Shown: one piece after another, positions 1 through 4,712 of the stretch
How the letters are laid out: each line of letters begins with the position of its first letter
Numbering within the stretch: position 1 is the stretch's first letter
From: Bacteroidia bacterium
GTDB taxonomy: Bacteria; Bacteroidota; Bacteroidia; Cytophagales; Cyclobacteriaceae
Assembly (NCBI GenBank): GCA_012031955.1
Contig: JAAURZ010000160.1
Span: 1 to 6,096, forward strand
Direction: 5' to 3'
Length of the DNA stretch: 6,096 bases
The notes under the pieces: model-generated
What the model was told of the DNA's origin: nothing
What the model saw: only the letters and a program-made list of their open reading frames with translations
Databases searched by the model: none
Made by a program: the position numbers and the translations under genes

Positions 1-245
1 GCCCGGCCCCGGCGGAGTCACCAACGCCGGTGATCGTCGCCGAGCCGAAGCTGACGTCGACGTGCTCGGCGTAGAGCGGTGCGCCCGAACCGCTGCCCGG
101 CCTTGTGCAGCGCACCGTGTAGCTTGCGCTCGCCGACCCACGGATACAGCACGAACACCGAGAGCATGAGCGCGATGCACAGGCCCATCGATGTGGCACC
201 GAGGATCACCCAGCGCCGGTTCGCGGAGGACGAATTCACCCACAT
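1..245 (-). CDS. Membrane-anchored or exported protein of unknown function, 3' end missing, one frameshift
   Basis: The reading starts at the ATG at 245-243. A GAGGT Shine-Dalgarno-like sequence (258-254 on the minus strand) lies 8 bases upstream and supports that start. The N-terminus is short and polar, then residues about 12-35 form one strongly hydrophobic segment (VILGATSMGLCIALMLSVFV), as in a signal anchor or uncleaved signal peptide, followed by YPWVGERKLHGALHKAGQRF. In the raw frame the text then becomes arginine-rich and stops at 18-20. Removing one base from the CCC run at 84-86 restores a protein-like continuation, GAPLYAEHVDVSFGSATITG, which stays open to base 1. The restored tail looks like the start of an extracytoplasmic beta-rich domain (inference). 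I do not recognise the family. The gene belongs to the GC-rich piece and shares strand with the next gene upstream. Confidence 0.5.
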
Positions 246-300
246 GGTCAGCGACCTCGGTCAGGCCACGCTACCACGCGCGGTGCGTTGTCCTGCCACG

Positions 301-318
301 AGGCCAGCCCGGTGGCCT
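301..318. repeat. Short inverted repeat between the two GC-rich genes
   Basis: AGGCCA (301-306) and TGGCCT (313-318) are perfect complements around a 6-base spacer. The sequence lies in the 175-base gap between the 99-residue gene and the membrane-anchored gene. No T-run follows on either strand, so it is not a classic intrinsic terminator. In DNA this rich in G and C such a stem can arise by chance. Nothing else in 246-420 is convincing as a gene. Confidence 0.25.
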
Positions 319-418
319 GCCGGGATCGGAGGAGATGCGAGGCGAACCAACCCAAGGGGACCAGGGTATAGCAGCTTCGCGGCAGCGGTGCGACCGGCGC
401 CGCGCGGTCCGGCCGCCG

Positions 419-436
419 GCTCAGTGACAGCTGAGC
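419..436. repeat. Inverted repeat covering the stop codon of the 99-residue gene
   Basis: GCTCAG (419-424) pairs with CTGAGC (431-436) around a 6-base loop. The minus-strand stop codon TGA (423-421) lies in one arm. No T-run follows on the minus strand, so Rho-independent termination is not supported. It could be a transcript-end stem or chance. Confidence 0.25.
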
Positions 437-721
437 GCGAGCACGTGGCCGGTCTTGCCGTTGTCGATCGAGCGGCCCACTACGACGTAGTCGCCTAGGT
501 CGACGCTGACCTTCATGTCCGCGACCCGCTTGCCTTCCTTGTCGTCCATCGTGACCGCCAAGGCCAACCGGCGCTTCTTCTTGCCGTCGCTGCTCTCGCG
601 GTACATCACTGACGCTTGACCCTCGGTCAGCTTGAAAGCCTGCGGCTTGAGCAACGGCAACGAGCGCTGCATGCTGCCCGGCCAGATCGAGCACGGTGTC
701 GACCATGTCTTGCGCCGACAT
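421..721 (-). CDS. 99-residue protein of unknown function, one frameshift near its N-terminus
   Basis: Two overlapping minus-strand frames each look like protein over only part of their length. One begins MSAQDMVDTVLDLAG at 721; the other contains MQRSLPLLKPQAFKLTEG and continues through YRESSDGKKKRRLALAV to the end, VLALSCH, with a stop at 423-421. Dropping one base from the CCC run at 677-679 joins them into a continuous 99-residue protein (LDLAG followed by SMQRS). The product would be hydrophilic with a lysine/arginine patch around residues 47-51 and an alternating C-terminal half that looks beta-rich. No signal peptide or membrane segment is seen. I do not recognise a family. The ATG at 721 lies at the chimeric join, so the true start may have been further upstream in the original molecule. 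Confidence 0.45.
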
Positions 722-735
722 CGCCGGGCCGGGTC
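722..735. other. Probable chimeric junction between two genomes
   Basis: Reading down the minus strand, the acyltransferase keeps family-like sequence to WKTRP (residues 295-299, ending at 726), then changes at once to GDVGARHGRHRARSGRAA, arginine/glycine-rich text typical of an out-of-frame read in GC-rich DNA. On the other side of the same few bases the GC-rich gene begins. GC content changes at the same place. I infer a join between 722 and about 735. The exact base cannot be fixed because both sides are GC-rich there (GGCCCGGC). Confidence 0.7.
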
Positions 736-1622
736 TTCCACCGTTGGTGCATCCATATCCACTGCTCGGGATATTTCCTGATAATGTCTTCAAGTTCTTT
801 GGTGAATCGCTGGGTGTTGGTGTGAATATCTTTTTCTTCATCGCCGGTGATGTCTACTTTGATGGGGGGATTCACAACGATATGGTGTTTCAGGTCTTCG
901 CCCAGGTGGATGGAGCCCACCAGCACGGTGGCGTCAGTACGCTGCGCGAGCAATGCTGCCCCTACCGGCGTGTATGCCTGCTCGCCGAAGAAGTCGACGA
1001 AAGTACTCTTTACCCGCGTGTCCTGGTCGATGAGCATGGCTACAGTGCCGCCGTTCTTGAGATGCCGGAAAACCCTGGCCATGTCTTTGCCGCGTTCTAC
1101 AGGCATGGCGCCATGCGCGCCGCGTTGTGCGAGCAGCAGGTTGTTGAGCTTTTCGTCTTTGAGTGGTGTGCCTATCACATAGGGCTTGTCATAGCGTGAT
1201 GCAAAGTAAGACACCATCAGTTCGAATGCGCCGATGTGACCTGTTATAAAGACAAGTCCTTTGCCTGAATGTCGCGCCTGCGCAAAATGGTCCTCTCCTT
1301 CTATAACAAGGAGTTCGTTGAGCCTGGCCGTGCTGAATCCCGTGGACCTGAGTATTTCGCCGGCGTTCTTCCCCAGCATCGAGAATGATTTCCAGGCAAG
1401 CGCGCGAATTTGTTGCGCGCTTGCCTCGTTGCCAAACGCCACCGTGAGGCTCGCGATTGCTTTCGCTCGCTCGTGTGTCGCAAAGGTAAAATAGACCCTG
1501 GCGAGTGCTCCGCATATACGCAGCCACAACCGGCGCGGCGTCAGCCGCGCGATCGCGATCATGGCCTTCACAAAAAAGTAAAGGGCCTCGTATTTGACAG
1601 TCTTGCGAAAGGGTCTGGCCAT
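722..1622 (-). CDS. LpxL/HtrB-family lipid A acyltransferase, C-terminal end lost at the junction
   Basis: Transfers an acyl chain from acyl-ACP to a lipid A precursor at the inner leaflet of the inner membrane (family knowledge; the exact acyl position is not shown). Numbering from the ATG at 1622-1620, an N-terminal amphipathic/hydrophobic stretch spans residues 14-47. The catalytic HX4E motif lies in ITGHIGAFELM (H129, E134). The second family block, LIDQDTRVKSTFVDFFG, is at 197-213, followed by TPVGAALLA, and the conserved tail QWIWMHQRWKTRP is at 287-299. Bacteroidota homologues are about 290-300 residues, so almost the whole enzyme is present and only the last few codons are lost. An in-frame TTG at 1646 could extend it by 8 residues, but the ATG is preferred. 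The raw frame runs on to 627 through unrelated DNA. It lies 48 bases after the kinase gene on the same strand. Confidence 0.88.
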
Positions 1623-1643
1623 GCGCTGATTCAAAGGAAACTG

Positions 1644-1651
1644 CAAAAATA
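1644..1651 (-). promoter_or_regulatory. Possible -7 promoter element for the acyltransferase
   Basis: The minus strand reads TATTTTTG, an exact fit to the Bacteroidota TAnnTTTG -7 element. A TTG lies 22 bases upstream, slightly further than the usual -33 spacing. Transcription would start roughly 15 bases before the ATG at 1622. The motif is short and A/T-rich, so this is a weak call. The gene may also be read through from the kinase. Confidence 0.3.
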
Positions 1652-1670
1652 GGATTTCCCGGATAAGGTA

Positions 1671-3242
1671 CTACAATGTGCAGTCGCGGGGCACCTGCTT
1701 TTTATGTCTCTCAGGTTCGGAATTTTTGATGGTGAAGGCTGTGCCTTCGCCGAGGCTGGAGGCTACTTTGATTTCGCCGCTCAGTTTTTTCAACGGCGCT
1801 CTTCACGATGTACAAACCGAGTCCCGAGCCTTTGCTGTCGGCATTGGCTCTGAAAAACATTTTGAAAATCTTGTCGCGGTATTCTTCGGCAATACCAATG
1901 CCGTTGTCTTGAAACACAATGATCGCGTTGTCTTTTTCGATGTCGACTGTGATACGTATGTAGGAGTCTTCCTTCCATGTATCGCGGTAGCGCACGGTGT
2001 TGGCGATGATGTTGTTGGCGATGATGAGCAGCCGGCTATAGTCAGAATAGAAAGGCACCCTGGCGTTGATGTGCACCTCGGAGCGTACCTCTTCCGCTCC
2101 TTCCATGTACTTGAGGCTATTGATCGACTCTTGTATCAGTTCGCTGAAGTCGATCTGTTTGGGCATCACGTCCATTCGCGCGTTGCGGGAGTAGTTGATG
2201 ATGTCGGAGATAAAACTGTCGAGCTTGTGAATGCTGCGGTCTATCAGCTCAAGGTAGTGTGAGGTGTTGTCCTTTTCGGGATCGAGACGTATCATGTTCA
2301 GCAGGCCCTTCACGGACATAAGCGGCGCGCGCAGGTCGTGCGATGCGCTGTACACGAACCGGTCCAGTTCACTGTTGATCTTGATGAGTTCCTCGTTCTG
2401 TTGTTTGAGCAGGTCTTCGGACTTCTTTTGCTGGGTGATGTCGCGCGCTAAAATGGTGAGGCCGCGCACGGCGCTGTTTTCTATGATGGGATAGTTTTCA
2501 CCTCATAGGTGCGCAAGTCTTCGCCCACGGTGTAATTGTCGAAGTACTTACCCGGCTTGCCAAGAATGCCGTTTTGGTATCGTGCCTTCCACATGTCGCG
2601 CAAATGCGGGTGGCCGGAAGGAATAAGGTCGAGGATATTTTTACCGCGCGCAGGCTTCACACCGAATGCGATCTTGTAGCTGCGATAAAACTCGCGGTTG
2701 AAGTCGATCAATTCAAACCGGTTGTTCACGAGCCAGATGCTGTCTTCAATGGTGTTGAGGATAGACCTAACGTTGGCTTCGTTTTCCAGCAATTTCTTCT
2801 GGTAAGCTTTTCTTACTGTGATGTCGCGGCTGAAAACCGAGATCACCTGCGTGCCATCTGGCCTGGAGATGCTCTTGAAGTGAGTCTCCCAAAAATGGCG
2901 CCGGCCATCGAGGTCAAACACGTCTTCAACCTTGATGGGTGTGCCGCTCATGGCGAGCACGAATCGCTCTTTCCACTCGTGCGCGAGCACCGGATTTACC
3001 CTTTCCATCGCGCCTAATATCGAAGACCCTTTGTGTAGCTCAATACCATAGGTTTCACTGAATATCCAGTAAAAACCAGGGTTGAGGGTAATCACTTTGA
3101 ATTCTTCGTCAATCAGAAGGACATTCGAATCCGCATCTTCAATAATGGATGTAAACAAATCCTGCCACACCCCAACATCCACTTGTTCCAACTTCGTCAA
3201 TTTGATCCTAGAAAGTATATGGGTAAAAAGTGAAAGCGGCAC
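1671..3242 (-). CDS. PAS-PAS-HisKA-HATPase sensor histidine kinase, split by single-base indels
   Basis: A cytoplasmic two-component sensor kinase: ATP-dependent autophosphorylation on histidine and transfer to a response regulator (family knowledge). The signal is unknown. There are no membrane segments. In the repaired protein (about 523 residues) PAS 1 spans about 29-145, ending SVFSRDITVRKAYQKK. PAS 2 spans about 152-275, ending LARDITQQKKSEDLL. The H-box SASHDLRAPL has H302; the N-box is NNIIANTVRYRD around N411; G1 is FQDNGIGI (D446); G2 is KGSGLGLYIVK. The raw frame stops after YEVKTIPS at 2481. Adding one base to the T-run at 2495-2498 gives YEVKNYPIIENSAVRGL and joins the halves. Removing one base from the T-run at 1785-1790 restores VEKLSGEIKVASSLGEGTAF. 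The T-run at 1723-1727 may hold a further error, since FTIKIPNL is more family-like than FTIKNSEP; the stop would then move to about 1631. The GTG start at 3242 is the first possible start, because an in-frame TGA lies 9 bases upstream. No response regulator is adjacent. Confidence 0.88.
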
Positions 3243-3252
3243 AGGCTTTCAC
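3230..3252. promoter_or_regulatory. Perfect inverted repeat with the kinase start codon in its loop
   Basis: GTGAAAGC (3230-3237) and GCTTTCAC (3245-3252) are perfect 8-base complements around a 7-base loop. On the minus strand the loop reads CTGTGCC and contains the GTG start codon of the kinase. In mRNA this hairpin could limit ribosome access, or in DNA it could be an operator. The repeat is seen directly; the regulatory role is inference. Confidence 0.4.
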
Positions 3253-3290
3253 AGTTAATGATTCGCACACGATTTCTGGCTGGAACTTGC

Positions 3291-3305
3291 GGGCCGATAT
3301 GGCCC
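3291..3305. repeat. Small hairpin in the kinase leader
   Basis: GGGCC (3291-3295) pairs with GGCCC (3301-3305) around the loop GATAT. On the minus strand a run of seven T precedes rather than follows the stem, so it is not a terminator for kinase transcription. It lies in the presumed untranslated leader, about 50 bases upstream of the start codon. Confidence 0.3.
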
Positions 3306-3376
3306 AAAAAAAGAAATTCTTAAACAAATAATCCCCCATCAGTCGTACCACCAGCACTATTACGTAAAAGTTGGCG

Positions 3377-3384
3377 CAAAGATA
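3377..3384 (-). promoter_or_regulatory. Possible -7 promoter element for the kinase
   Basis: The minus strand reads TATCTTTG, an exact TAnnTTTG match to the Bacteroidota -7 consensus. No good TTG -33 element is found at the usual distance. Transcription would begin near 3370 and give a leader of roughly 128 bases containing two hairpins. It lies downstream of the minus-strand terminator, which fits an independent kinase transcript. Confidence 0.35.
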
Positions 3385-3434
3385 TAAGGATATTGTCTCC
3401 TAATTGACTACAGGCGTAAATTTCGCCCGGGCCC

Positions 3435-3459
3435 TAAAAAAGCCCCACTTTCATGGGGC
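3435..3459 (-). terminator. Intrinsic terminator, minus strand
   Basis: GCCCCA (3442-3447) and TGGGGC (3454-3459) form a perfect 6-bp stem with a 6-base loop. On the minus strand the stem is followed at once by TTTTTT (3441-3436), the classic Rho-independent layout. On the plus strand no T-run follows. It would end transcripts from the flavin reductase gene, whose stop codon is about 190 bases upstream, and insulate the kinase promoter. Confidence 0.75.
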
Positions 3460-3651
3460 CTTGCCGACATTCGAACAGCCGGTTATTTTGTTCCCTTATC
3501 TCGGGTCGATTTTGGCCATTCCGGGGCGCGGCCACGACTAATATATGGCGCAGGATGGGGCTTGCCTCAGGTGCCCCTCAAGATTAAATAGTGCCGTGGC
3601 ACCTTAACAATCGAATACAAGTTCTTTGAGCGCGTATGTCTTTAGTTAAGG
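3460..3651 (-). other. Non-coding, structured stretch between the reductase stop codon and its terminator
   Basis: No credible ORF is present on either strand. Three inverted repeats overlap: CCTTAAC (3602-3608) with GTTAAGG (3645-3651), which starts right after the reductase stop codon; AGGTGCC (3569-3575) with GGCACCT (3598-3604); and GGGGC (3557-3561) with GCCCC (3573-3577). Shared arms mean they cannot all form together. This is either a long 3' untranslated region or a small RNA released from it, ending at the terminator. A tRNA was considered and rejected. Confidence 0.35.
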
Positions 3652-4164
3652 CTAATGCGGATCGTCGATGATGCGTCGGTAATTCTGATCGTAATACAGC
3701 AGCGGCCTGCCTGCATCTTCGCGCTGCTCTGTCGCCAGCACTTTTCCACCCACGATGTAATGTGTGCCCATCTCGCGGATGTTCATCACCTCGCAGTCAA
3801 GCCAGCCGATGGATTCAGTAAGAATGGGTGCGCCCGTAATAACGGTGTGTGCATGCATATTGTCGAAGCGATCTTCTACGTTGGTCGGCGTTTGCCTGGC
3901 AAAGTGCTGAGATATTTCTTTGTGTTCTTCACCCAGAACCGATACCGCAAAAATTCTCGACCGGCGAATTAACTTAAGTGTATAGGCTGATTTATTGAGG
4001 CACACAAGAATCACAGGCGGGTCGATCGTAACCGATGTGAAAGAGCTCACCGTCATGCCGGCACGCTGCTCTTTGTAAGCCGTGGACACCACTACCACGC
4101 CACTTGCCCACAGGCGCATGGTGCGTCGTAACTGCTCAGATAATAACTTGTTGTTGTGGCTCAT
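3652..4164 (-). CDS. Flavin reductase family protein (NAD(P)H:FMN oxidoreductase-like)
   Basis: A 170-residue protein of the HpaC/PheA2-like flavin reductase domain family, which uses NAD(P)H to reduce FMN or FAD, usually to supply a partner monooxygenase (family knowledge). It opens MSHNNKLLSEQLRRTMRLWA, followed by the flavin-binding core GMTVSSFTSVTIDPPVILVC (residues 36-55), SRIFAVSVLGEEHKEIS (69-85), and a C-terminal block GTHYIVGGKVLATE (133-146). The family motif here is usually GDH; this protein has GTH, which may alter nucleotide handling or mark a subgroup. The length is normal and the frame intact. I chose the ATG at 4164; the frame is open further upstream to 4338, but that text is low-complexity, crosses the divergent promoter region and is not family-like. 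No oxygenase gene is visible next to it, so the physiological partner is unknown. Confidence 0.9.
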   Translation of the reverse strand: MSHNNKLLSEQLRRTMRLWASGVVVVSTAYKEQRAGMTVSSFTSVTIDPPVILVCLNKSAYTLKLIRRSRIFAVSVLGEEHKEISQHFARQTPTNVEDRFDNMHAHTVITGAPILTESIGWLDCEVMNIREMGTHYIVGGKVLATEQREDAGRPLLYYDQNYRRIIDDPH

Positions 4165-4191
4165 GAACTTGCTCTGGCCAGGTGCCGGACT

Positions 4192-4199
4192 CAAATTTA
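4192..4199 (-). promoter_or_regulatory. Possible -7 promoter element for the flavin reductase
   Basis: The minus strand reads TAAATTTG, matching TAnnTTTG. Transcription would start near 4185, about 20 bases before the ATG at 4164. A clear -33 element is not seen. It faces away from the plus-strand element at 4267, consistent with a divergent intergenic promoter region. Confidence 0.35.
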
Positions 4200-4266
4200 A
4201 CAAAACATGCCTCCTAAGAATTTCCCGCGAGCCAATAATTTCACAAAAGGGAAACACTAAATATGC

Positions 4267-4274
4267 TACCTTTG
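4267..4274 (+). promoter_or_regulatory. Possible -7 promoter element for the 107-residue gene
   Basis: TACCTTTG is an exact TAnnTTTG match. Transcription would start near 4281, about 47 bases before the ATG at 4328. The -33 region is A/T-rich with TTTC further out than usual. The position supports the shorter start of the downstream gene over an upstream one at 4082. Confidence 0.4.
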
Positions 4275-4327
4275 GCAAGGTCCGCCTTGTGTATGAGTTA
4301 AATGGCGGCCCGAGAAAACAAGAACTT

Positions 4328-4651
4328 ATGGAAAGCATCGACTACCGTAGTCAACTGGATGTGGTGGAAATCGTTCGGAACCTCCGAAATGATCTCATAA
4401 AAGACTTTCTGGACGAAAGACATCTGAAAGCCTACATAGCCGACAAGTTCAACATCAAGGAGCTAAGTACTGTTCGGGTCGAATTCATAAAGAAAGATTT
4501 GAAGGAGTTGTTGCTCATGCCTGTCGATCAAAGCCATTACAAACCACTGCTGGACGACGTGAGCACGCACTCCCGCACGTCCCTTGCCGAAGGCAACGAG
4601 CAACTGTTCTACAAGGAGCTCGACCACATCTTTGTTCGTCACATTTTCTAG
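4328..4651 (+). CDS. Small cytoplasmic protein of unknown function (107 residues)
   Basis: Starts MESIDYRSQLDVVEIVRNLR and ends ELDHIFVRHIF. The composition is charged and mostly helical in character: FLDERHLKAYIADKFNIKEL and RVEFIKKDLKELLLMPVDQ are amphipathic, with no signal peptide or membrane segment. I do not recognise a family or catalytic motif. The frame is open back to 4082, but that portion overlaps the reductase gene antisense, is arginine/threonine-rich and is not protein-like, so the ATG at 4328 is chosen. No strong Shine-Dalgarno is present; the upstream GAGAAAACAAGAACTT is A-rich, as is common in Bacteroidota. It is divergent from the flavin reductase and lies 58 bases ahead of the FUSC gene on the same strand, so the two may be co-transcribed. 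Confidence 0.75.
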   Translation: MESIDYRSQLDVVEIVRNLRNDLIKDFLDERHLKAYIADKFNIKELSTVRVEFIKKDLKELLLMPVDQSHYKPLLDDVSTHSRTSLAEGNEQLFYKELDHIFVRHIF

Positions 4652-4663
4652 CCGCCATCGCCA

Positions 4664-4685
4664 CGCCACCGGTTGTGTGGTGGCG
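4664..4685 (+). repeat. Intergenic hairpin upstream of the FUSC gene
   Basis: CGCCACC (4664-4670) and GGTGGCG (4679-4685) are perfect 7-base complements around the loop GGTTGTGT. A T-run (4697-4701) follows only after 11 bases and lies inside the next hairpin, so it is at best a weak terminator. It abuts the following inverted repeat without a gap. Confidence 0.45.
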
Positions 4686-4712
4686 CATGTTTCGTATTTT
4701 TATTGAAACATG
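4686..4712 (+). promoter_or_regulatory. Inverted repeat enclosing the FUSC start codon
   Basis: CATGTTTC (4686-4693) and GAAACATG (4705-4712) are perfect 8-base complements separated by 11 A/T-rich bases. The ATG start codon (4710-4712) is the last three bases of the 3' arm, so folding in mRNA would hide it. The presence of the repeat is certain; a role in translational control or as an operator is inference. Confidence 0.4.

Noticed and set aside
627..730. C-terminal extension of the acyltransferase ORF by about 33 arginine/serine-rich residues
   Set aside because: It lies past the conserved family end and inside GC-rich DNA where another frame reads as protein; it is an artefact of the join.
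248..841. Minus-strand 197-residue ORF crossing the junction
   Set aside because: Only the short MSAQDMVDTVLDLAG part is used; the rest is arginine-rich shadow text that mixes the two source genomes.
1678..2262. Plus-strand 194-residue ORF opposite the kinase
   Set aside because: It mirrors the kinase coding strand codon for codon, and the minus strand has unmistakable histidine kinase motifs.
3425..3432. GCCCGGGC palindrome beside the terminator
   Set aside because: A lone 8-base palindrome with no partner site; no evidence for a function.
3455..3482. Possible tRNA 3' end: GTTCGAAT-like T-loop before the terminator on the minus strand
   Set aside because: The loop is flanked by G and G rather than a G-C pair, and no matching 5' acceptor, D arm or anticodon arm is found upstream.
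3537..3558. Very short minus-strand ORF (MAKIDPR) as a leader peptide
   Set aside because: Seven codons with no ribosome site and no downstream gene before the terminator to regulate.
4082..4327. Upstream extension of the 107-residue gene
   Set aside because: It overlaps the start of the reductase gene antisense, crosses the divergent promoters and has shadow-like composition.
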